This document shows positions 7,492 through 13,605 of a DNA stretch of 13,813 nucleotides, piece by piece (position 1 is the first letter of the stretch; each line of letters begins with the position of its first letter). Source of the DNA: Gemmatimonadota bacterium (GTDB lineage: Bacteria > Gemmatimonadota > Gemmatimonadetes > Gemmatimonadales > GWC2-71-9); assembly GCA_003222235.1 (NCBI GenBank), contig QHVD01000104.1, positions 1 to 13,813 on the forward strand, written 5' to 3'. The notes under the pieces were generated by a model. That model was not told the DNA's origin and ran no database searches. It saw nothing but the letters and a program-made list of their open reading frames with translations. Position numbers and translations under genes: made by a program.

Positions 7492-8280
7492 ATGCGCCCG
7501 GAAGGTGATCGCGTCAAGCGGGGCAGCGTGACGGCCACTGCGTCGCCGGAGTTCGCCTACCGCGACAAGAAGCTCGGGGACGAGGGAGTGATCGCAGTCG
7601 CGACCAGCCCCGAGGTTTTCTATCCCACGTCCACGACGGTGCTCCTGTTGCGGGCGGCTCGGCGTGCCTTGGCCGCCGCTCCGCCGCCGCGGTCCGTGCT
7701 CGACATCGGCTGCGGTTGCGGCATCGTGGCGATTGTGCTGGCGAGGCGGGGGCCGCCGGGTGTGAGGGTGTGCGCCTCCGATCTCAGCGCGGCGGCGGTC
7801 GCGCTCGCCCGGCGCAACGCGGAGCGGCACGGCGTGAGCCTGGAGTGTCGCCGCGGCAGCCTGTTCCAGCCCTGGGTGGGGGAGCGGTTCGACCTGATTG
7901 TGGACGACGTCTCCGGCGTGGCGGAACCCCTCGCTCGGGCCTCGGGGTGGTATCCCGACGCCGTACCGAGCGAGGCTGGTCGGGACGGGACCCGGTGGAT
8001 CCTGGAGGTGCTGGACCGGGCTCCCGACTACCTCGCCCCGGGCGGGAAGCTGGTGTTCCCGGTGCTGACGCTATCGCGCGAGGCGCCCGTACTCGAGCGG
8101 GCGCGCGCGCGGTTCGCGGCGGTGGAGCAGGTCGAAGAGCAGTGGTATCCCCTGAGTCCCGAGCTCGCGGCGCGCCGGGCGGAGCTCGAGGCGCTCGCCG
8201 CCGATGGTGCGATCCGGCTCGAGCAGCGGGGGAGCCGCTGGTGGTGGGCGACGCGGGTCTTCACGGCCTACCGGCCGTGA
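7492..8280 (+). CDS. Class I SAM-dependent methyltransferase, HemK/PrmC-like without NPPY
   Basis: This is a 262-residue protein with a Rossmann-type SAM-binding core: motif I VLDIGCGCG (69-77), acidic motif II residue D97 in CASDLSAAAVALARRN, and a later LAPGGKLVFPV strand. The order resembles HemK/PrmC-type glutamine N5-methyltransferases, including the T-x-W-I-L-E helix before the APDYLAPGG motif. However, the NPPY acceptor motif after motif III is replaced by DDVSG (138-142), so the substrate cannot be inferred from the family. ATG 7492 is chosen because AGGAG at 7478-7482 lies 9 nt upstream. A closer ATG at 7485 opens only a 7-codon frame (MANAPGR), and a TTG at 7444 would add 16 unlikely residues. 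The gene stands 84 nt after glcF and overlaps the convergent response regulator by 13 nt, so it may be transcribed with the glycolate operon or from its own promoter. Confidence 0.82.
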   Translation: MRPEGDRVKRGSVTATASPEFAYRDKKLGDEGVIAVATSPEVFYPTSTTVLLLRAARRALAAAPPPRSVLDIGCGCGIVAIVLARRGPPGVRVCASDLSAAAVALARRNAERHGVSLECRRGSLFQPWVGERFDLIVDDVSGVAEPLARASGWYPDAVPSEAGRDGTRWILEVLDRAPDYLAPGGKLVFPVLTLSREAPVLERARARFAAVEQVEEQWYPLSPELAARRAELEALAADGAIRLEQRGSRWWWATRVFTAYRP

Positions 8281-8876
8281 GCGTATTTGAGCGCGGCCTC
8301 GGTGCGGTTCTTCACCCCGAGCTTCGAAAACAGGTGCTGGACGTGGAACTTGACGGTGTTGTCCGACAGGCCGAGGCGCTCGGCGATCTGCGGGTTCGTG
8401 AGGCCGCCCGCGACCAGAGCCCACACCTCGCGCTCTCGCGGCGTGAGGTCGCCCGGCGCGCCTGCCGCCCGGCCCTCGATCCAGCGTCGCGCCGCCTGGG
8501 GGAAGACGAGCCGTCCCGCGTGCACCTGGCGGATGGCCGTGAGCGTCTGCTGCGGGGACTCGGTCTTGAGAGCCAGGCCATCCGCGCCCGCGTCCAGCGC
8601 TGAGCGGAGTGATTCACCGTCGTTATAGGCGGTTAGCACTAACACCTTGGGGGGCGCCGGGCGCTCGTGCAGCGCCTCGATGACCGCTGTGCCCTTGATG
8701 CTCGTGAGCTCGAGGTCCAGCACCACGACGTCAGGCTTGTACTGCTCGACGAGGCTGGAGACGTCGGGGCCGTCGGTCGTCCAGGCCACCACCTTGATGT
8801 CCGGTTCGCCCTCGAGCAGCGCGCGCAGCCCCTCGATCACGATCGCGTGGTCGTCGGCCAGCAGCACGCGGATCAT
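8268..8876 (-). CDS. NarL/FixJ-type response regulator
   Basis: This is a 202-residue two-component transcription factor. The N-terminal receiver domain has the acidic pair D8/D9, phospho-acceptor D54, switch threonine T82 and conserved K104. The C-terminal LuxR-type helix-turn-helix covers about 144-200, with LTPREREVWALVAGGLTNPQ and an LSDNTVKFHVQHLFSKLGV recognition region. One oddity is that the loop after D54 reads LELTSIKG rather than the usual LxMPxxxG, so the methionine-proline pair is missing, which may alter phosphorylation-dependent switching. The gene begins 10 nt after the kinase stop with only a weak ribosome site, so it is very probably co-transcribed and coupled with the kinase as a cognate pair. 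Its 3' end overlaps the convergent methyltransferase by 13 nt. The target genes are unknown; the divergent region at 11474-11683 is an obvious candidate but unproven. Confidence 0.93.
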   Translation of the reverse strand: MIRVLLADDHAIVIEGLRALLEGEPDIKVVAWTTDGPDVSSLVEQYKPDVVVLDLELTSIKGTAVIEALHERPAPPKVLVLTAYNDGESLRSALDAGADGLALKTESPQQTLTAIRQVHAGRLVFPQAARRWIEGRAAGAPGDLTPREREVWALVAGGLTNPQIAERLGLSDNTVKFHVQHLFSKLGVKNRTEAALKYAHGR

Positions 8877-8886
8877 GACCGGGTAA

Positions 8887-9570
8887 TCATTCCGCCGGTA
8901 GGACGACGCTGAGGGCCGCGCCCCGTCCGGGCGCGCTGTCGATGGTGAGGGTGCCGCCCAGCATCTCCACCCGATCCTGAATGCCCCGCAACCCGAAGTG
9001 CCCGCCTTCCACGCCGACGTCCTCCTCGCGTGCCAGCACGCGCTCCGGGTCGAACCCCCGCCCGTCGTCCGTCACCGTGAGCTCGATGGCGTTCTCGTGC
9101 CGCGCCACCCGCAGGCGCTGCCGCGACGCTCCCGAGTGGCGGTGGCCATTGGCGAGGGCCTCCTGGAGGATTCGGTAGATTGCGATCTTCGTCGGGAGCC
9201 CGCAGTCGCCCAGGTCGGGGGGCAGCTCGAGCTCCACGATCTGATCGGTCAGGGTTTCGTGCTGGACCGCGAGCCCTTCGACGATCTCGCCAAGCGCGCG
9301 CCGCTCGAAGCCCGGGGGCCGGAAGGCGCCGATGAAGTTGCGGATCTCGCCGAGGGCGCGCTCGAGCAGTCCGATCGCCTGCTGGACGCGCTGCTGCGAC
9401 GCGGCGTCGCCCGCGACGGCGCGCTCGACCACCTGCAGCTGCGACAGGGCGGCGAAGATGTCCTGCACGGGCCCGTCGTGCATGTCGAGCACGATGCGCT
9501 GGAGCTCCCGCTCGCTCGTGGCGAGGAGGCGGCGCGATGCGGCGCGGCTCTCAGCGTCCCGCAGGCCCAT
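8887..9570 (-). CDS. Short soluble HisKA_3-type histidine kinase
   Basis: This is a 227-residue NarX/DegS-class sensor kinase reduced to its catalytic core. The HisKA_3 dimerisation helix carries ERELQRIVLDMHDGPVQD with phospho-acceptor H31. The HATPase domain shows an N box (LQEALANGHRHSGA, N141), a G1 box (DDGRGF, 169-172) and a late GLRGIQDRVEMLGG box before APGRGAALSVVLP. No membrane segment, PAS or GAF domain precedes H31, so the input must come from a partner protein or a short N-terminal helix. ATG 9570 is chosen because upstream frame extension is only an Arg/Ser-rich shadow of the neighbouring gene. It lies inside the last codons of the deaminase/deacetylase fusion gene (20-nt overlap), so translation is probably coupled to it. 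The response regulator follows 10 nt downstream. Confidence 0.92.
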   Translation of the reverse strand: MGLRDAESRAASRRLLATSERELQRIVLDMHDGPVQDIFAALSQLQVVERAVAGDAASQQRVQQAIGLLERALGEIRNFIGAFRPPGFERRALGEIVEGLAVQHETLTDQIVELELPPDLGDCGLPTKIAIYRILQEALANGHRHSGASRQRLRVARHENAIELTVTDDGRGFDPERVLAREEDVGVEGGHFGLRGIQDRVEMLGGTLTIDSAPGRGAALSVVLPAE

Positions 9571-11473
9571 CGCGCTGCACCACGTACGCCTCCATGGCGA
9601 AGTATTCGGACAACCCGAGGCGGTCCGCCCGCGCCGCCGTGTCGAGGTTGCGCGCCTCGACCCGCTGCCAGAATTCACGGTCGTCGTGGGCGCCCGGGAA
9701 CGGGGCCGTGTCCTTCTGCGACTGGTGCTTGAAGATGGCGAGCACCTTCGCGCGGAGCTCGTCCTGCGACAGGGGCACGAGGACGTCCGCGTCGCTGATG
9801 GACCATTCCTGCCACGCGCCCCGATACAGCCACACTTCGGGGCGAGGCGGCTCGCCCTCCGCGAGCGCCCGCTCGATCGCCGCTTTGCACATCCGGTGCG
9901 TGCCATGCGGATCCGACAGGTCGCCCGCCACGAACACCAGATCGGGGCGCACCTCGTTGAGCAGCGCCCGCACGATCGCCACGTCCTCCGGACCGATCGG
10001 CCGTTTGCGCACCTCGCCCGTCCGGTAGAACGGCAGGTTCAGGAATCGCGCGGCGCTGCGCGGCAGCCCCACCGCCTCGAGCGCCGCGATCGCCTCCGAC
10101 TCCCGGATCATCCGTTTGACCTCTTGGACCAGCGCGAGGTCCACGTCGCCGGGCGCCTTGCGCTCGAAGCTCGCTTCGACCGTTTCGCGCACGCGCCGGG
10201 CGGTCGCGCCGTCGAGCCCCAGCGTCTCCGCCGCCCGCTCCACGAAGTCGAGGTGGCGCATCACGTCGTGATCGAAAACCGCGATGTTCCCGCTCGTCAT
10301 GTAGGCGACGACGGTCGCGTTCTCGTTCTCCCACAGCTTGCGCATGATCCCGCCCATCGAGATGACGTCGTCGTCGGGATGCGGCGAAAAGACCAGCACC
10401 CGCCGGCGCGACGGCAGCTTGGCCCGCCCGCGGATCTTGCGCGTCAAGCGGTTGAACACCATCCCGTTGATCGGTCCGGCGGCGGCGTGCTTCGCGAGCA
10501 GCGGGCTCAGATGGTGCTCGGCGTAGTCGCGCGCGGTGAGCTTGAGAATGGCCTTCCCCGTCTGCTCGGCGAGCCACACGACCGCGCGATCGGTCATCGC
10601 GGGCGTCCACTCGACGCTCTGCAGCAGCCACGGTGTATTGATCCGCGTCAGCTCCGCCGCCGCCGCGAGGTCGAGATACACGGCGGCGTTGCGATGGCCT
10701 TGCAGGAACGTCGCCGCGACGTCCCGGGAGATCTCGCCCTCGACGGCGCGCCGCACGATCGCGGCCTTGTGCTCGCCCGTCGCGATCAGGGCGATCTCCC
10801 TGGCCCCGAGGATGGTGGCCACGCCCATCGTGATCGCTTCGCGCGGCACGTTGTCCTCGCCGAAGAAGTCGGCCGCCGCGTCCTTCCGGGTCACGGTGTC
10901 GAGCGTCACGAGGCGGGTGCGCGAGTCGGGCGGGGAACCGGGCTCGTTGAAGCCGATGTGGCCGCTCTTGCCGATGCCGAGGATTTGGAAGTCGATGCCG
11001 CCGGCTTCGCCGATCGCCCGCTCGTACGCGGCGCAGTGCTCCTCGAGCCGCTCGCGCGGCGTCCCCCCGTCCGGGATGTGCACGTTCTCGGGGCGGATGT
11101 TCACGTGGGCGAACAGGTTCTCCCACATGTAGCGCCGATAGCTGTTTGGGCTGTCGGGCACCATGGGATAGTACTCGTCGAGGTTGAATGTCACCACGTG
11201 CGAGAAATCGACCTCGCCCGCGTGATGGCGGCGGATCAGCTCGTGGTAGATGCCGAGGGGCGTGCTGCCCGTGGCGAGCCCGAGGACCGAGCGGCCCTTG
11301 GCGGCCGTCTCCTGGGCGATCACCTGGACGATGCGGTCGGCCACGAGCAGCGCCACGTCGTCGTGGTCGCGCAGCACCACCGTGCGGATGCGCTCGCGGT
11401 CACGCGGTCCGTCGAGCGGGCTCCCCGGCGCGCGCGGCGTCTCCCGGGCCTTCTCCGTGCGGGATGTGGTCAC
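9551..11473 (-). CDS. nagB: Fused glucosamine-6-phosphate deaminase and PIG-L/LmbE deacetylase
   Basis: This 640-residue two-domain protein combines a NagB-type deaminase (glucosamine-6-P to fructose-6-P plus ammonia) with a PIG-L zinc N-deacetylase. The NagB half (about 30-290) has LGLATGSTPLGIY (64-76), FNLDEYYP with D99 equivalent to the E. coli catalytic Asp72, and LGIGKSGHIGFNEPGS with H172 and E177. The E. coli Asp141 position is Ser170 here. The PIG-L half (about 358-600) has FSPHPDDD (H365, D367, D368) and DPHGTHR (H523, H526), which look like the zinc/catalytic set. A similar fusion is known in Bacteroides (BT_0258 type). Together they could deacetylate and deaminate an N-acetylamino sugar phosphate, but this is inference. 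I prefer GTG 11473, preceded by AGAGAAGAG with 6-nt spacing; ATG 11503 (+10 residues) and TTG 11542 are alternatives. Confidence 0.9.
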   Translation of the reverse strand: MTTSRTEKARETPRAPGSPLDGPRDRERIRTVVLRDHDDVALLVADRIVQVIAQETAAKGRSVLGLATGSTPLGIYHELIRRHHAGEVDFSHVVTFNLDEYYPMVPDSPNSYRRYMWENLFAHVNIRPENVHIPDGGTPRERLEEHCAAYERAIGEAGGIDFQILGIGKSGHIGFNEPGSPPDSRTRLVTLDTVTRKDAAADFFGEDNVPREAITMGVATILGAREIALIATGEHKAAIVRRAVEGEISRDVAATFLQGHRNAAVYLDLAAAAELTRINTPWLLQSVEWTPAMTDRAVVWLAEQTGKAILKLTARDYAEHHLSPLLAKHAAAGPINGMVFNRLTRKIRGRAKLPSRRRVLVFSPHPDDDVISMGGIMRKLWENENATVVAYMTSGNIAVFDHDVMRHLDFVERAAETLGLDGATARRVRETVEASFERKAPGDVDLALVQEVKRMIRESEAIAALEAVGLPRSAARFLNLPFYRTGEVRKRPIGPEDVAIVRALLNEVRPDLVFVAGDLSDPHGTHRMCKAAIERALAEGEPPRPEVWLYRGAWQEWSISDADVLVPLSQDELRAKVLAIFKHQSQKDTAPFPGAHDDREFWQRVEARNLDTAARADRLGLSEYFAMEAYVVQRDGPAGR

Positions 11474-11497
11474 CTGGCGCTCTTCTCTTCCATCGGG

Positions 11498-11525
11498 CGG
11501 CATATCATCCAGAAAGAATATGCCG
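11498..11525. repeat. Inverted repeat CGGCATAT-N12-ATATGCCG, candidate operator
   Basis: Two perfect 8-bp arms (11498-11505 and 11518-11525) flank a 12-nt spacer directly upstream of the fused deaminase gene. It covers the candidate -10 box of that gene and the alternative ATG at 11503. This position is typical of a repressor operator; as RNA it could also form a small leader hairpin. Confidence 0.5.
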
Positions 11526-11542
11526 GCTGAGATGCCCGGCAA
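11515..11542 (-). promoter_or_regulatory. Candidate sigma-70-like promoter of the deaminase/kinase/regulator operon
   Basis: On the minus strand, TTGCCG (11542-11537) and TATTCT (11520-11515) are separated by 16 nt, each matching four of six consensus positions. The predicted transcript start near 11508 leaves a 35-nt leader before GTG 11473, whereas ATG 11503 would have only about 5 nt. This favours the GTG start. The -10 box lies inside the inverted repeat at 11498-11525. This is pattern matching only. Confidence 0.35.
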
Positions 11543-11610
11543 GTCACGTCACGAGAGACAGGGGAAGGGGATGCATCTTGCCACCATGGAGCACCATCGG
11601 GCCGCGCGAA

Positions 11611-11640
11611 CGTGTCAAGGTCGCACGGTTGCTTGACGCG
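11611..11640. repeat. Inverted repeat CGTGTCAAG-N12-CTTGACGCG in the divergent control region
   Basis: The arms at 11611-11619 and 11632-11640 pair at eight of nine positions around a 12-nt spacer. The left arm reads TTGACA on the minus strand and the right arm contains TTGACG on the plus strand, so each arm could be a -35 box facing outwards. It lies 138 nt upstream of GTG 11473 and 43 nt before ATG 11684. It may be a regulator site shared by the two divergent units. Confidence 0.4.
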
Positions 11641-11663
11641 ACGGAGCGGATTTCGCATATGTT
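11633..11663 (+). promoter_or_regulatory. Candidate promoter of the orphan histidine kinase gene
   Basis: TTGACG (11633-11638, five of six matches) is followed after 19 nt by TATGTT (11658-11663, four of six); using CATATG at 11656-11661 gives a 17-nt spacer but a poorer -10. A start near 11670 would give a short leader before ATG 11684. The minus-strand TTGACA at 11618-11613 has no good -10 partner at the usual distance. Confidence 0.35.
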
Positions 11664-11683
11664 CTACGCGCCCCCACGATGGC

Positions 11684-12913
11684 ATGGATGGACTGCGTGA
11701 CCGGCGGCGCCCTGTCGGAGTGCCGCCTGGCGCGAGTGGTGTCTACGGGGAGCCCGTGACCGGACTTGAGACGTTTGCCGAAGGCAGGCGCGAGATCCTG
11801 CGGCAGGCAAGTGCCGCCCTGGGAGGCCGCCCGGTGACAGTGTGGGAGGTGTCCGCCCGCGCCGAGCTGGAGACGCAGGCATCGAGCGAGCCCGCTCCCC
11901 GCTATCATTCGAGCAGGCTCGATGTGGACACCACCCTGCGGGGCTGGCACATCCCCATCGTGCAGGGAAGCCGCTGGGTAGGGTGCCACATCGAGGAGCC
12001 CGGCCGGCCCTGGCTCGTCGCCCCGGTGCGGTCGCAGCCCGCGGCGCCGCCTCCGGAGGGGCGGGAGCGCCGCAGCAAGGAGCGGCTGACGATCGAGCTC
12101 GCCGGGCTCTGCATCGGCTTGCTCGACCGGCGCGAGATCGCTTGGGTCTCCGGGTCGGGACTCGGCGGGTTCGATCCGCTCCACGACGTCACCACGCTCC
12201 CGGGGATCATCGCCCACGAGCTCAGCAACCCGCTGACCGCTGCCCGCGCCGGGCTCCAGCTCGCCATGGAAACGCTCGGGGGCTGGACGGAGATCGGGGC
12301 CAGCCGCCGGCTCGAGATGCTGGACGAGCTCGGCCAGGTCGTCGAGGACATCGACCGGGGCGTGAGCTTCCTGCGGGCGGTCAAGGACCGCGCTCGCGGC
12401 GCCCTGGCCCGATCCGAGCGCTTCGACGCCGTACGGGTGGTCCGCTCCTGCTGCACGCTCGAGAGCCGGGTCCTCAAGGACAAGAAGATCCCGCTGGAGC
12501 TCGACAGCGCTCTCGGCACCGTCTACCTGAAGGGCGACCCGAATGCCCTGTACGACATGCTCGTGAACCTCATCCGCAACGCCGCCGACGCGACCGGCGC
12601 GCGGGGGACGCCCATCCGCGTTGCGCTGGAGCAGACGAGCGCCGACCTGCGGCTGACCGTGCGCGACGAAGGCGTGGGAATTCGCCCCCAGGAGCTCGAG
12701 CGGGTCTTCGAGCCCGGCTTCACCACGAAGGAGTTCGGCGAGGGCAGCGGGATGGGGTTGGTGGTGGTGCAGACCGTGGTCCGGAACATGTTCGGCGGCA
12801 GCATCCAGGTGGCATCGACCCCAGGCGTCGGCACCATCGTCACCATCAGCCTCCCCATTCCCCCGCAGCGGTTAGTGGATCCGCGGGCCGGTCAAGGCTT
12901 CTCTCCCTCCTAA
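11684..12913 (+). CDS. Orphan sensor histidine kinase with degenerate GAF-like N-terminus
   Basis: This 409-residue histidine kinase is predicted to be cytoplasmic, with no evident membrane segment. Residues about 28-155 look like a diverged GAF sensor domain: an opening helix, VTVWEVSARAELETQAS (51-67), a WHIPIVQGSRWVG strand pair (88-100) and a closing LTIELAGLCIGLL helix. The HisKA helix follows with IIAHELSNPLTAARAG (phospho-acceptor H178). The HATPase domain has NLIRNAADAT, VRDEGVGI, FTTKEFGEGSGMGL and GVGTIVTISLP. ATG 11684 lies just after a plausible promoter but lacks a Shine-Dalgarno site; GTG 11756 (V25) has GGGGAG but only 3-nt spacing. It is divergent from the deaminase/kinase/regulator operon and has no adjacent response regulator, so it may act on the NarL-type regulator across the divergence or on a distant partner. 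The stop overlaps the VOC gene stop by 4 nt. Confidence 0.88.
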   Translation: MDGLRDRRRPVGVPPGASGVYGEPVTGLETFAEGRREILRQASAALGGRPVTVWEVSARAELETQASSEPAPRYHSSRLDVDTTLRGWHIPIVQGSRWVGCHIEEPGRPWLVAPVRSQPAAPPPEGRERRSKERLTIELAGLCIGLLDRREIAWVSGSGLGGFDPLHDVTTLPGIIAHELSNPLTAARAGLQLAMETLGGWTEIGASRRLEMLDELGQVVEDIDRGVSFLRAVKDRARGALARSERFDAVRVVRSCCTLESRVLKDKKIPLELDSALGTVYLKGDPNALYDMLVNLIRNAADATGARGTPIRVALEQTSADLRLTVRDEGVGIRPQELERVFEPGFTTKEFGEGSGMGLVVVQTVVRNMFGGSIQVASTPGVGTIVTISLPIPPQRLVDPRAGQGFSPS

Positions 12914-13389
12914 CCCGGCTCCTTCAACAGCCCCTCCACATCCAGCGGTCGCGTATGCATGACGAGGGTTCCGTCGGGCGCGTGCGGCCACTCGCTTTGC
13001 GGGCGGTCGCGGTAGAGCTCGACGCCGTTGCCGTCGGGATCGCGGAGATAAACCGCCTCGCTCACGCCATGATCCGACGCACCCTCGAGCGGCACGCCGT
13101 GCTCGAGCACCCGGCGCACGGCCGCCGCGAGTCCCTTGCGGTCGGGGTACAGGACTGCGAAGTGGTATAGGCCCGTGGTCCCCGGCGCGGGCGCGGGCGC
13201 GCCGCGCCCGGCCCAGGTGTTCAGGCCGACGTGATGGTGGTACCCGCCGGCCGAGAGAAACACCGCGTCCCGCCCATACCGGGTGGTCACCTCGAACCCG
13301 AGCACGTCGCGGTAGAACGCCAGCGCCCGGTCGAGGTCGGCGACCGTGAGATGGACGTGCCCGATCCGGGCCTGAGGGTCGATGCTCAT
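12910..13389 (-). CDS. VOC-superfamily (glyoxalase/extradiol dioxygenase fold) protein
   Basis: This 159-residue single-module vicinal oxygen chelate protein has two beta-alpha-beta-beta-beta repeats. The first reads IGHVHLTVADLDRALAFYRD (9-28), then LGFEV and a YHHHVGLNTW strand (50-59). The second starts at LYHFAVLYPD (74-83) and ends with YLRDPDGNGVELY (114-126). H11 or H13, H76 and E124 are likely metal ligands by position. The sequence resembles the first half of CatE-like catechol 2,3-dioxygenases, but those are about 280 residues, so a ring-cleaving role is unsafe; lactoylglutathione-lyase-like or fosfomycin-type activity is equally open. ATG 13389 is chosen because homology begins right after it; GAGGG directly abuts it, so the true initiation signal is unclear. 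It is convergent with the orphan kinase (4-nt overlap of stop codons) and is followed upstream by an inverted-repeat element. Confidence 0.85.
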   Translation of the reverse strand: MSIDPQARIGHVHLTVADLDRALAFYRDVLGFEVTTRYGRDAVFLSAGGYHHHVGLNTWAGRGAPAPAPGTTGLYHFAVLYPDRKGLAAAVRRVLEHGVPLEGASDHGVSEAVYLRDPDGNGVELYRDRPQSEWPHAPDGTLVMHTRPLDVEGLLKEPG

Positions 13390-13424
13390 CCCTCGGAATA
13401 ACGCTTCACAGTTCCCGGCGCCAA

Positions 13425-13590
13425 GCCGCCAGTGAAGTTGCAAGCCGCGAGCCGCAAGCGGTTCCCAGTCGGCGGATCCCAGTCATGCGCGGCTGGCGTC
13501 GTGCGACTGTCAACCGCTTGCGGCTTACGGCTTACGGCTGGCTTGACGGCTTGCGGCTTGCAGCTTCACTGACGCCTGACGACTGGCGGC
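13425..13590. repeat. Nested inverted-repeat element made of GCTTGCG-like heptamers
   Basis: Four blocks on the left are mirrored on the right in the same nested order: GCCGCCAGT (13425-13433) with ACTGGCGGC (13582-13590); CAGTGAAG (13430-13437) with CTTCACTG (13564-13571); TGCAAGCCG (13439-13447) with CGGCTTGCA (13554-13562); and AGCCGCAAGCGGTT (13450-13463) with AACCGCTTGCGGCT (13512-13525). The right arm carries extra heptamers (GCTTACG twice, then GCTTGCG and GCTTGCA). The 48-nt centre contains TCCCAGTC twice (13463-13470, 13477-13484). It fills most of the gap between the VOC gene and pruA and contains no coding sequence. It looks like a REP/MITE-type dispersed element, but copies elsewhere cannot be seen here. 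Confidence 0.65.
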
Positions 13591-13598
13591 TGTATTTT
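13569..13598 (+). promoter_or_regulatory. Candidate pruA promoter, possibly giving a leaderless transcript
   Basis: The AT-rich TATTTT at 13593-13598 stands out in this GC-rich gap and is preceded after 18 nt by CTGACG (13569-13574). The -10 box ends 7 nt before the pruA ATG at 13606, and no Shine-Dalgarno sequence is present. Transcription would therefore start at or next to the ATG. The -35 box overlaps the right arm of the inverted-repeat element. Confidence 0.35.
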
Positions 13599-13605
13599 TC
13601 ACTTC

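Noticed and set aside
9571..9906. N-terminal extension of the short histidine kinase by about 110 codons
   Set aside because: The extension is Arg/Ser/Thr low-complexity sequence in the shadow of the PIG-L coding region. Homology begins close to ATG 9570.
9332..11530. A 732-codon plus-strand open frame opposite the deaminase/deacetylase and kinase genes
   Set aside because: The composition is shadow-like (Arg, Ala, His, Asp), with no family motifs, while the minus strand carries clear NagB, PIG-L and HisKA_3 motifs.
13425..13590. CRISPR array
   Set aside because: The repeats are 7-mers without spacers of regular length and are arranged as mirrored arms; no cas genes are present.
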